Translations under genes and position numbers: made by a program
Notes under the pieces: model-generated
Told to the model about the DNA's origin: nothing
Database searches by the model: none
What the model saw: only the letters and a program-made list of their open reading frames with translations
Source: DASRJW01 sp035649435
Lineage (GTDB): Bacteria > Krumholzibacteriota > Krumholzibacteriia > G020349025
DNA length: 20,073 bases
NCBI GenBank assembly: GCA_035649435.1
Contig: DASRJO010000035.1
Coordinates: forward strand, 1-20,073
Reading direction: 5' to 3'
Shown: one piece after another, positions 1 to 7,200 of the stretch
How the letters are laid out: each line of letters begins with the position of its first letter
Position numbering within the stretch: position 1 is the stretch's first letter

Positions 1-316
1 GGTTGCATCGGCTTCGCTGGGGCGATCCGTCCCGCTCACCCGAGTACCGGATTGTCAACGGTACATCGATTTGATGGCGGTCCATGTCGCCGTCTGTGCG
101 CCGATGATCGGGCCGTTGTAATTGCCGAAGCCGACGACGGAATCGGCGCGGCTCACCGTCTCGGCGCTCGCATACGTCGAACGCACTTGGTCGAAAGCAC
201 GCACCAAACCCTGTGCCGACGAGGATGACACGAGGGTCGAGGTGAGAGCGCGTCAAACCCGCGCGGGGTGCGGACGCGCGGCGTGGAGGGCGGGGCGCCG
301 CCGCGCCACCTTGGGT
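1..316. other. Left-edge stretch without a confident gene
   Basis: Apart from the possible 58-aa minus-strand frame at 55-231, no convincing coding region, RNA gene or terminator is visible. Longer open frames on the plus strand here are Arg/Ala/Pro-rich and look like compositional shadows. Confidence 0.4.
55..231 (-). CDS. Possible small protein or C-terminal fragment, unknown function
   Basis: A 58-codon frame runs from a GTG at 231 to a TGA at 55-57. I do not recognise it. Its composition is not the Arg/Pro-rich pattern of wrong-frame translations in GC-rich DNA. The C-terminal part contains VVGFGNYNGPIIGAQ followed by TATWTAIKSMYR, with normal Gly, Asn, Ile and aromatic content and GC-rich third positions. 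The frame is closed upstream by a TGA at 253-255, and no clear ribosome binding site precedes the GTG. It lies 85 bp downstream of the HicB-like gene on the same strand. It could be a short intact gene, the tail of a gene broken by a frameshift, or chance. Confidence 0.3.
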   Translation of the reverse strand: MSSSSAQGLVRAFDQVRSTYASAETVSRADSVVGFGNYNGPIIGAQTATWTAIKSMYR

Positions 317-757
317 CTAGTCGTCCCAGCGACGCCAGCCTCTGCCCGGCGCCGGCGCAGGAGGTGCCGCTGGCCGGCGCGGGGGTTCCTGTGGACAGCC
401 CGCCGCGCCGGAAAGGGGCGCGGCCACGACCGGCCTCGCAGGCTTCCATGGTGCGGCGCGCGGCGGGATCGCCGGCGAGGCAGCGCCGCCAGCGCGAGGT
501 GCGGGCTTCTCCTCACCAATTCGCGCGAGCCGGGAACCGGCGCCGCCATCCCGTTGCACTTCGATCTCGACCCGGACGTAGGAGTCTTCGACGCCGCTGC
601 AGGGGCAGTACTCGATGCGATAGCGAATTTCCTCGCGCAGCTTGGCGACCGCTTCGTCCTCCGACGTGCCGCGGCTCCAGCAATGCGGCAATGCCACGGC
701 GGAAGCGATCCAGGAGCCATCCGGTTCGCGATTCAAGCGCGCCTTGTAGTTCGCCAT
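317..757 (-). CDS. HicB-like small protein with Pro/Arg-rich tail
   Basis: This 146-aa protein starts at the ATG at 757 (MANYKARLNREPDGSW), with a weak AAGG upstream. Residues 1-50 resemble the HicB/UPF0150 antitoxin fold: a short strand, then DGSWIASAVALPHCWSRG, then the TSEDEAVAKLREEIRYRIE helix. This is followed by CPCSGVEDSYVRVEIEV. The second half is low-complexity Pro/Ala/Arg and ends GWRRWDD. No HicA-type toxin is adjacent, so it need not be an antitoxin. Stand-alone proteins with this fold are common and their role is mostly unknown. It starts 47 bp after the E1 gene stops, on the same strand, and is probably the last gene of that transcript. The start is well supported by the conserved N-terminus. 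Whether the whole tail is translated is less certain. Confidence 0.6.
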   Translation of the reverse strand: MANYKARLNREPDGSWIASAVALPHCWSRGTSEDEAVAKLREEIRYRIEYCPCSGVEDSYVRVEIEVQRDGGAGSRLARIGEEKPAPRAGGAASPAIPPRAAPWKPARPVVAAPLSGAAGCPQEPPRRPAAPPAPAPGRGWRRWDD

Positions 758-804
758 GTCGACCTTCGTTGGGATGTGCCGTGCCGACAGGAGGCCTTGC
801 TTGC

Positions 805-2913
805 TCAGTACGCGGCGAGCTTGCGCACCGCTTCTTCGACGTGCGCCTGCTGCGGCAGGATGAAATCCTCGAGCGGTGGCGAGTAACCGACCGGCGTGTC
901 GGTGCTGGCCAACCGAGTCACCGGGGCGTCGAGCCACTCGAAGAGCTCTTCCGCCGCCCACGCAGCCACCTCGGCACCGTAGCCGAAGCTGCGATGGTCC
1001 TCGTACGCCACCAACAATCGCGACGTGCGCCGCACCGATGCCGCCACCGCTTCACGATCCCAGGGTTGGAGCGAGCGCAGGTCGATGACCTCGACCTCGA
1101 TGCCCTCGTGCTCGGCCAGCTTCTCCGCCGCGAGCATGGCACGCCGCACCACCGCACCGTACGTGACCAAGGTCAGGTCTCTGCCCGGTCGCACGGTCGC
1201 GGCGCGGCCGAACGGGATGCAGTAATCCGGCCCGGGGTGCGGTCCCTTGGCGTGCGGCTGCCGATAGAGATGCTTGTGCTCGAGGAACAGCACCGGGTCG
1301 TCGCAACGAATGGCGGTGCGCAACAGACCGTTGGCATCGACGGCGTTGGAAGGCATGACCACGAGCAGCCCCGGGCAATGGGTGAAGATCGATTCGCCCG
1401 ACTGGCTGTGGTAGACGGCGCCGCCCTGCAAGTAGCCGCCGATGGGGACGCGCAGCACGACCGGCGCCGACCAATGGTCGTTCGACCGCCAGCGCATCAT
1501 CGACAATTCGTTGCGGATCTGCATCATCGCCGGCCAGATGTAGTCGAAGAACTGGATCTCCACCACCGGCTTCAGCCCGCGCGTCGCCATGCCGATGGCG
1601 CGGCCCACGATGTTCGCTTCGGCGAGCGGCGAATTGAACACGCGCCGCGAGCCGAATTGTCGCTGCAGCTTGTGCGTCACCTTGAACACGCCGCCCTTGC
1701 CGGGGACGTCGTCGACGAATTCGTCCTTGCCGCAATCGGCGACGTCTTCGCCGAAGACGAGGATGCGCGGCTCGCGCTGCATTTCCTCGTGCAGGCAGCG
1801 GTTGATGAGCCCGACCATGGAATCGGCGGCGCCGCCGGCCGCAGCCGGCCGATCGAAGTCCGCACCGGTGGGATCGACCTGCGACGAGTAGACGTGCAGC
1901 AGCGCCTGCTCCGGCTCTGGCTTCGGTGCCGCCACCGCAAGGTCGGCGGCCTCGAGCACTTCTGCATCGACGCTCTGCCGCACTGCCTCGAGCTCGTCGG
2001 GCGTGACCAGACCCTCCTGCACCAGCGCCGTGGCGAAACGTGGGATGACGTCACGCGACTTTTCTTCTTCGAGCTCGTCACGCGAGCGATACATCGCGTG
2101 GTCGTCCGACATCGAGTGTGCGTAGGGCCGGGTGACGCGGGCGTGCACCAGCGCCGGGCCGCGGCGTTCACGGCAATAGGTCACCGCTTCCTTGCTCACC
2201 CGGTAGCTGGCGAGCGGGTCGTTGCCATCGACGTCGAGGACGAGGAGATCGGGGAAACCGCGCACGAGGCGCGAGATGTCGCCGCCGGCCGTCTGTTTTT
2301 CCACTGGCACCGAGATGGCGTAGCCGTTGTCTTCGATGAGGAAGACCACCGGCAAGCGCATGTTGCTGGCGGTGTTGAGCCCTTCCCAGAACTCGCCCTG
2401 ACTGGTCGTGCCTTCGCCGAGCGAGACGTACACCACCTCGTCGCGCTCGAAGCGCGCTTGGACTCCCAGGCGCGCGCCCTCGTCTGCGAGGTAGACGCCG
2501 GCCTCGGCGCAGCCCACGGCCTGCAGTACCTGCGTGCCCGTCGGGCTCGATTGCGACACCACGTGCAGCGGGCGATGGCCCCAGTGGCTCGGCATCTGCC
2601 GGCCGCCGCTCGCCGGATCGCTGGCGGCGCCCGTCGCCTCGAGCAGCATCTCGTACGGGCTCACGCCGAGCCCCAGACACAAGGCGCGATCACGATAGTA
2701 GGGATAGAACCAATCGTAGGCGGGGCGCAGGCAGGCCGCCATCGCGACCAAGATTCCCTCGTGCCCGGCGCCGCTGATCTGGAAGTAGATCTGATTGCGG
2801 CGCTTGAGCTTGATTTCTTCGTCGTCCAGCCTGCGCGACAGCAGCATCGTGCGATACATGGCGACGAGCTGCTCCCGGCTCAAACCAAGGGCTTCGAGGC
2901 TCTGGATCGCCAT
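805..2913 (-). CDS. Fused alpha/beta 2-oxoacid dehydrogenase E1 component (thiamine diphosphate dependent)
   Basis: This 702-aa protein is the decarboxylating E1 subunit of a 2-oxoacid dehydrogenase complex (branched-chain 2-oxoisovalerate or pyruvate type), with alpha and beta chains in one polypeptide. The alpha part (about 1-330) has the thiamine diphosphate/Mg motif as GEG (166-168) to EDN (194-196). It also has the substrate-channel loop HSMSDDHAMYRSRDE (266-280). A short Pro/Ala-rich linker leads to the transketolase-like beta part (about 365-702), which begins LINRCLHEEM and LVFGEDVA, with ESIFTHCPGL and the C-terminal transketolase domain further on. The ATG at 2913 is preceded by GGAAAGG at good spacing. 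No E2 or E3 gene lies in the window, so the lipoyl partners must be elsewhere. The sequence does not settle whether the substrate is pyruvate or branched-chain 2-oxoacids. Confidence 0.9.
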   Translation of the reverse strand: MAIQSLEALGLSREQLVAMYRTMLLSRRLDDEEIKLKRRNQIYFQISGAGHEGILVAMAACLRPAYDWFYPYYRDRALCLGLGVSPYEMLLEATGAASDPASGGRQMPSHWGHRPLHVVSQSSPTGTQVLQAVGCAEAGVYLADEGARLGVQARFERDEVVYVSLGEGTTSQGEFWEGLNTASNMRLPVVFLIEDNGYAISVPVEKQTAGGDISRLVRGFPDLLVLDVDGNDPLASYRVSKEAVTYCRERRGPALVHARVTRPYAHSMSDDHAMYRSRDELEEEKSRDVIPRFATALVQEGLVTPDELEAVRQSVDAEVLEAADLAVAAPKPEPEQALLHVYSSQVDPTGADFDRPAAAGGAADSMVGLINRCLHEEMQREPRILVFGEDVADCGKDEFVDDVPGKGGVFKVTHKLQRQFGSRRVFNSPLAEANIVGRAIGMATRGLKPVVEIQFFDYIWPAMMQIRNELSMMRWRSNDHWSAPVVLRVPIGGYLQGGAVYHSQSGESIFTHCPGLLVVMPSNAVDANGLLRTAIRCDDPVLFLEHKHLYRQPHAKGPHPGPDYCIPFGRAATVRPGRDLTLVTYGAVVRRAMLAAEKLAEHEGIEVEVIDLRSLQPWDREAVAASVRRTSRLLVAYEDHRSFGYGAEVAAWAAEELFEWLDAPVTRLASTDTPVGYSPPLEDFILPQQAHVEEAVRKLAAY

Positions 2914-2979
2914 GGCACCTTTCCCTCTGCACGCTGCTCGAGATCGTCGCAGTATATCACGCGACGATCGGCCCGCCGC

Positions 2980-3453
2980 TCAATCGAGGCGGAACCGTCC
3001 CTCCGGGTCGTCCTCCCAGCGAATCTCATCGACGGGTTCGCGGCGGCCCTCGCCGGCATAGAGACGATCGGGACAATTGATGACCAAGCCTTCGCGTGCG
3101 CCGATGTTCTTGTACGCATGCACCACACCCGCCGGAACCACGACGCGCGCCGGCAATTCTTCGCCGACATCGAAACGCATGCTGGCCCCGTGCGAAGACG
3201 AGCTCGGCCGTGTGTCCCAGAGGTAGACGCGAAACGTGGACGGCCCCATGAACACGAACACATCGGCTTGATCACGATGCTCGTGCGGACCCCGTGCCAC
3301 ACCCGGATACGTTTGCGACACGTACGCCATCACCGGCTGCACCGACATCTCGTCGCGCCGGAAGATCTCGACGAGCCAGCCGCGGGAATCCTTGAAATAC
3401 GCGAGGCCGTCGACCTCGACGCCGGCGATCGTGACCGCGGGCAGCTGCGTCAT
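2980..3453 (-). CDS. RmlC-like cupin (dTDP-4-dehydrorhamnose 3,5-epimerase family)
   Basis: This 157-aa cupin starts at the ATG at 3453 (MTQLPAVTIAG) behind GGGAGTG. Longer upstream starts would run into the tRNA gene and are rejected. Family features are FKDSRGWLVEIFRRDEM near the N-terminus, VSQTYPGVARGPHEH with cupin histidines, VVPAGVVHAYKNIG in the second cupin motif, and a C-terminal DEIRWEDDPEGRF. It is shorter than classical RmlC (about 180 aa), and the catalytic-His segment reads RGPHEH rather than the usual GLHYQ. It may therefore be a divergent sugar-nucleotide epimerase or a related cupin. No other dTDP-rhamnose genes are nearby, so its substrate is unknown. It lies 57 bp after tRNA-Leu and 66 bp before the E1 gene, all on one strand. 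Confidence 0.75.
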   Translation of the reverse strand: MTQLPAVTIAGVEVDGLAYFKDSRGWLVEIFRRDEMSVQPVMAYVSQTYPGVARGPHEHRDQADVFVFMGPSTFRVYLWDTRPSSSSHGASMRFDVGEELPARVVVPAGVVHAYKNIGAREGLVINCPDRLYAGEGRREPVDEIRWEDDPEGRFRLD

Positions 3454-3510
3454 CGATCCACACTCCCAAACGACGAGGACCGCTCGTGCAGGCGGTCCTC
3501 GCAGACGAAA

Positions 3511-3597
3511 TGGTGCCGGAAGCGGGATTCGAACCCGCACGAGGTTTCCCTCGCTACCCCCTCAAGGTAGTGTGTCTGCCAATTCCACCATCCCGGC
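3511..3597 (-). tRNA. tRNA-Leu (anticodon GAG)
   Basis: The 87-nt gene folds as a class II tRNA. The acceptor stem is GCCGGGA with TTCCGGC, and the genomically encoded CCA is at 3511-3513. The D-arm region is TGGTGGAATTGGCAGACAC. The anticodon arm is CTACC-TTGAGGG-GGTAG, which places GAG in the centre of the loop. A variable arm follows, then the T-arm GCGGGTTCGAATCCCGC. It lies 16 bp downstream of secG on the same strand, so it is probably cotranscribed with secG and processed out. Confidence 0.97.
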
Positions 3598-3613
3598 ACA
3601 GACTCCGCGACAC

Positions 3614-4036
3614 TCAGTTTCCTGGCGGCGGCGCACTCCCCGATGGCGTGTCGGGCGGCTTCGCCTCGTTGCCAGCCGGCGGTGGCTCGACCCCGATGCT
3701 GTCGAGAACGGCGCGCGGGTCGAGCTGCGTGTCCGAGGGCGGCAGTTGCGATTGCGCCGCACGCTGGCGCGCGCGCTGCTGCAGGAGTCCTTCCGAAACC
3801 GTGCCGCCACGCGACGACAGGACCGCCAGCAGGATCGACATGACCATGAACGCGACCGCCAGCCATGCCGTCGCCTTGCTGAGGAAGGTCGCGGCTCCCC
3901 GTCCGCCGAAGAGAGTCTGAGCCGCACCGCCACCGAAGACACCGGCCATGCCCCCGCCGCGCCCCGATTGCAGGAGAACGACGAAGACGAGCGCGATGCA
4001 AATCAGAATGTGGATCACCACGAAGAACGCGAACAC
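3614..4036 (-). CDS. secG: Protein translocase subunit SecG
   Basis: This 140-aa subunit of the SecYEG inner-membrane channel assists preprotein translocation. I chose the GTG at 4036 because GGAGAG lies just upstream and because SecG proteins begin at the first membrane segment. That segment is VFAFFVVIHILICIALVFVV. The conserved cytoplasmic loop follows: LLQSGRGGGMAGVFGGGAAQ, then TLFGGRGAATFLSKAT. The second membrane segment is WLAVAFMVMSILLAVLSS. The Pro/Gln-rich tail of about 65 residues makes it longer than the E. coli protein. It starts 126 bp after tpiA, and tRNA-Leu(GAG) follows 16 bp downstream. Confidence 0.93.
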   Translation of the reverse strand: MFAFFVVIHILICIALVFVVLLQSGRGGGMAGVFGGGAAQTLFGGRGAATFLSKATAWLAVAFMVMSILLAVLSSRGGTVSEGLLQQRARQRAAQSQLPPSDTQLDPRAVLDSIGVEPPPAGNEAKPPDTPSGSAPPPGN

Positions 4037-4162
4037 GATTCTCTCCAGGGACGATGGGCCAGCAGATCCGCGGGGGTCGCACCGGGCCCACGGTAGCATC
4101 GGAGGCGGGGAGGGTCAATGCGGCGCTCCGCTGGTTCCGCGCGGTCGATTGGCCGACCGGCG

Positions 4163-4933
4163 TCACGCCGGGCGGCGCCCCGCGGCCTCGACAATGGCGA
4201 GGAAGGACTTGGCTTCCAGGCTCGCGCCACCGACAAGCGCCCCGTCCACATCGGGCTCGGCCAGAAGAACGGCGGCGTTGTCGGGCTTGACGCTGCCGCC
4301 GTACAGCACGAGCATCCCGTCGGCGATCTCCGGGCCAGCCAGCGCCGAGACTTGCGCGCGCAAGAGGCGATGCACGTCTTGGGCTTGCTCTGGCGTGGCG
4401 TTGCGCCCGGTGCCGATCGCCCACACCGGCTCGTACGCCAAGATCAACTGCCCCCATTCGGCGGCACCGAGATCTTCCAGACCTTCGCTGAGCTGCGTCG
4501 TCACCACCCGTTCGGTGCTGCCGGCGTCGCGCTCCGCCAGCGTCTCCCCCACACACACGAGAGGACGCAGCCCGGCATCGAGCGCGGCACGCACGCGCTT
4601 CTGCACGCTGCGATTGGTCTCTCCGAAATGTTGCCGGCGCTCCGAGTGACCGACGAGGACCACGTTGCAACCGGCGTCGCGCAGCATCGTCGCCGAAACT
4701 TCGCCCGTCCACGCGCCGGACTGCTCCCAATACAGGTTCTGCGCCCCGAGCCCGACTGTGCTGCTCTGCAGGATCTCGCGCACGGCGGCCAGGCTCGTGA
4801 ACGGCGGGCACAGCACGACGTCCGTGCCGGTGCGGCTGCCGAGCAGACCGTTGCGGATTTCGAGGGCCAGGCGGCGCGCGTCGCTCGGACCGCAGTTCAT
4901 CTTCCAATTGCCGGCGACGAGCGGTCGGCGCAT
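4163..4933 (-). CDS. tpiA: Triosephosphate isomerase
   Basis: This cytoplasmic TIM-barrel enzyme of 256 aa interconverts dihydroxyacetone phosphate and glyceraldehyde 3-phosphate. The sequence begins MRRPLVAGNWKMN, with substrate-binding Asn9 and Lys11. VLVGHSERR carries the electrophilic His, AYEPVWAIGTG carries the catalytic-base Glu and the flexible loop, and LYGGSVKPDN forms the phosphate-binding end. The ATG at 4933 lies 1 bp after the pgk stop codon (TGATATG), so translation is very probably coupled to pgk. The longer open frame upstream is inside pgk and is not used. The length is normal for the family. Confidence 0.97.
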   Translation of the reverse strand: MRRPLVAGNWKMNCGPSDARRLALEIRNGLLGSRTGTDVVLCPPFTSLAAVREILQSSTVGLGAQNLYWEQSGAWTGEVSATMLRDAGCNVVLVGHSERRQHFGETNRSVQKRVRAALDAGLRPLVCVGETLAERDAGSTERVVTTQLSEGLEDLGAAEWGQLILAYEPVWAIGTGRNATPEQAQDVHRLLRAQVSALAGPEIADGMLVLYGGSVKPDNAAVLLAEPDVDGALVGGASLEAKSFLAIVEAAGRRPA

Positions 4934-4934
4934 A

Positions 4935-6131
4935 TCAGACCTCGGTGAGAGCCGCCACGCCCGGCAGCACCTTGCCTTCCAAGAACTCGAGCGAGGCGCC
5001 ACCGCCGGTGGACACGTGGCTGACCCGCGCTTCGAGACCGAGCTGCGCGATCGCGGCGGCGGAATCGCCGCCGCCGACCACGGTCACCGCCCCGGCATCG
5101 GTCGCGGCCACCAGGGCCCGCGCGACAGCTTCGGTGCCGGCCGCGAACTCTCGGATCTCGAAGATACCCATCGGTCCGTTCCAGAACACCGTGCGTGCGG
5201 CATGAATGCGCCGCGCATAATCCTCCATCGTCTTGCGCCCGATGTCGACACCGCTCCAACCGGCGGGGATGTCGGTCACCAGCACCGTCTTCGTCGTCGA
5301 CCGTGCGGTGACCGACTGCGCCACCAGCGTGTCCTGCGGCAGGATGAGCTGGAACCCTTGGCCCTTGGCGTCGCGCAGCAACGTTTTCGCCGTGTCCAGC
5401 ATCGCCGCGTCGACAAGACTGCCGCCCACTTCGTAGCCGAGGGCGTGGAAGAAGGTGTAGGTCATGCCGCCGCCGATCAGGAGCGTGTCGACTTTCTCGA
5501 ACAATCGCTGCATGACTTCGATCTTGCCGTGGATCTTGGCGCCGCCCATCACCGCCACGAATGGCCGCTGTGGATGTTCGAGCGCCTCGCCCAGGTATTT
5601 GAGCTCGCGTTCGAGCAGCAAGCCCGCCGCGCACTGTTTGAAGTACGGTGTCACGCCGACCGTCGAGGCATGGGCGCGATGCGCCGAGCCGAAGGCGTCG
5701 TTGACGTAGACATCGGCGTAGCTCGCCAGTGTCTTGGCGAAAACGGGGTCGTTCGCTTCCTCGCCGGGGTGGAAGCGCAGATTCTCGAGCAGCAGCACCT
5801 CGCCAGACTTGAGGTTGTCGACCAGCATGCGTGCCTCGTCGCCGACGCAGTCCTTGGCGAACTTGATCGGTGCGTCGAGATCGAGACACAAGCGATCGGC
5901 CACCGGACGCAGGCCGTAGCGGGCTTCGGGTTTGCCCTTCGGTCGCCCGAGGTGGCTCGTGAGGATCGGCGTGCCGCCGCCGCGCAGGATCGCCGTGATC
6001 GTCGGCAGGCTGCCGCGAATCCGCCGGTCATCCGTGATGTTCTGATGCTCGTCCATCGGCACGTTGAAGTCCACGCGCACGAGGACGCGTTTGCCCTGGA
6101 CGTCGAGATCCGCCAAGCGCAGTTTCGCCAC
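4935..6131 (-). CDS. pgk: Phosphoglycerate kinase
   Basis: This 398-aa glycolytic kinase transfers phosphate from 1,3-bisphosphoglycerate to ADP. The start is GTG at 6131, with GGAGA at good spacing. The N-terminal domain has VLVRVDFNVPMD and LTSHLGRPKG for 3-phosphoglycerate binding. The middle has AVMGGAKIHGKIEV and IGGGMTYTFFHA, and the C-terminal nucleotide domain has FWNGPMGIFEI and VVGGGDSAAAI. All expected motifs are present and the length is typical. It lies 33 bp downstream of gap and 1 bp upstream of tpiA in the glycolytic block. Confidence 0.97.
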   Translation of the reverse strand: MAKLRLADLDVQGKRVLVRVDFNVPMDEHQNITDDRRIRGSLPTITAILRGGGTPILTSHLGRPKGKPEARYGLRPVADRLCLDLDAPIKFAKDCVGDEARMLVDNLKSGEVLLLENLRFHPGEEANDPVFAKTLASYADVYVNDAFGSAHRAHASTVGVTPYFKQCAAGLLLERELKYLGEALEHPQRPFVAVMGGAKIHGKIEVMQRLFEKVDTLLIGGGMTYTFFHALGYEVGGSLVDAAMLDTAKTLLRDAKGQGFQLILPQDTLVAQSVTARSTTKTVLVTDIPAGWSGVDIGRKTMEDYARRIHAARTVFWNGPMGIFEIREFAAGTEAVARALVAATDAGAVTVVGGGDSAAAIAQLGLEARVSHVSTGGGASLEFLEGKVLPGVAALTEV

Positions 6132-6164
6132 GAGAGTCTCCTGCAGCGGCCGGCACGCCCGCGC

Positions 6165-7163
6165 TCAGATCAGAGTTTCGACCAGCTCCGCCATGCGCTT
6201 CGCATAGGCGAACTCGTTGTCGTACCACGCCACGACCTTCACCATCGTCTTGTCGAGCACCGTGGTCGACATCGCATCGAAGATCGCGGAATGCGGGTTG
6301 CCGATGACATCGCTCGAGACCAGCGGTTCCTCGGAATACTCCAGGATCCCGGCGAACTGCGGCTTGCTCGCCGCCGCTTGCACGGCCGCGTTCACCTGCG
6401 CCTGGGTCACGGGCGTCCGCAACGTCACCACCAGGTCGACCACCGAACCATCGCTCACCGGCACGCGCATCGCCATGCCATCCAGCCTGCCCTCGAGCTC
6501 CGGCAACACCTTGGTCACCGCCACTGCCGCGCCCGTGGTGGTCGGGATGATGTTCAACTGCGCCGCGCGTGCGCGCCGCAGATCCGAGTGCGGCAGGTCG
6601 AGAACGCGCTGGTCGTTGGTGTAGGCGTGCACCGTGGTCATCAGGCCGCGCTCGACTCCGAAGGCATCGTGCAGCACCTTGACCACCGGTGCCAGGCAGT
6701 TGGTCGTGCAGGACGCCGTCGAAACGATGTGGTGCTTGCCCTTGTCGTACAGATGATCGTTCACGCCCTTGACGATGGTGATGTCTTCCCCCTTGGCCGG
6801 GGCCGAGATCAGCACCTTTTTCGCGCCGGCGTGGAGATGCTTTTCGGCGCCGGCACGTGAGGTGAACAATCCCGTCGACTCGATGACGACCTCGACCCCG
6901 AGCTTGCCCCACGGCAAGTTGGCCGGATCCTTCTCGGCCAGGACCTGGATGCGCCGGCCGTCGACGAGCAGGGCTCCCTCCGTCGCACGCACCACGCCGC
7001 GGAAGGGGCCGTGCACCGAGTCGCGCGCCAGCAGATGCGCCAGGGTCGGCGGGTCGGTGATGTCGTTGATGGCCACGATCTCGACGCGCGTGTTGCCGTT
7101 CAAGTGACGGAACACCAGCCGCCCGATGCGGCCGAAGCCGTTGATCCCGACCTTGAGAGCCAT
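6165..7163 (-). CDS. gap: Glyceraldehyde-3-phosphate dehydrogenase, type I
   Basis: This 332-aa enzyme oxidises glyceraldehyde 3-phosphate to 1,3-bisphosphoglycerate with NAD. The N-terminus MALKVGINGFGRIGR holds the Rossmann GxGxxG (7-12). Asp34 in VAINDITD favours NAD over NADP. The catalytic Cys152 lies in STASCTTNCLAP. TTVHAYTNDQRVLDLPH, the NIIPTTTGAA phosphate-binding segment and the C-terminal VAWYDNEFAYAKRM are all typical. The ATG at 7163 has GGAGGGAAAA upstream, and the longer open frame reaching 7268 overlaps pfk and is rejected. It sits 37 bp after pfk and 33 bp before pgk. Confidence 0.97.
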   Translation of the reverse strand: MALKVGINGFGRIGRLVFRHLNGNTRVEIVAINDITDPPTLAHLLARDSVHGPFRGVVRATEGALLVDGRRIQVLAEKDPANLPWGKLGVEVVIESTGLFTSRAGAEKHLHAGAKKVLISAPAKGEDITIVKGVNDHLYDKGKHHIVSTASCTTNCLAPVVKVLHDAFGVERGLMTTVHAYTNDQRVLDLPHSDLRRARAAQLNIIPTTTGAAVAVTKVLPELEGRLDGMAMRVPVSDGSVVDLVVTLRTPVTQAQVNAAVQAAASKPQFAGILEYSEEPLVSSDVIGNPHSAIFDAMSTTVLDKTMVKVVAWYDNEFAYAKRMAELVETLI

Positions 7164-7200
7164 GGATTTTCCCTCCGCATGCCGATCGATGTGTCGTGCC

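Noticed and set aside
3453..3540. N-terminal extension of the RmlC-like protein to 3540
   Set aside because: It would translate the tRNA-Leu gene. The ATG at 3453 has a good ribosome binding site and fits the family start.
268..3570. Plus-strand open frame of about 1100 codons
   Set aside because: It lies antisense to the E1, RmlC-like and HicB-like genes and crosses the tRNA. It is His/Arg/Asp-rich, with no recognisable domain, as expected for the mirror frame of GC-rich coding DNA.
4665..6860. Plus-strand open frame of about 730 codons
   Set aside because: It is antisense to tpiA, pgk and gap, all of which have every expected motif. The composition is that of a shadow frame.
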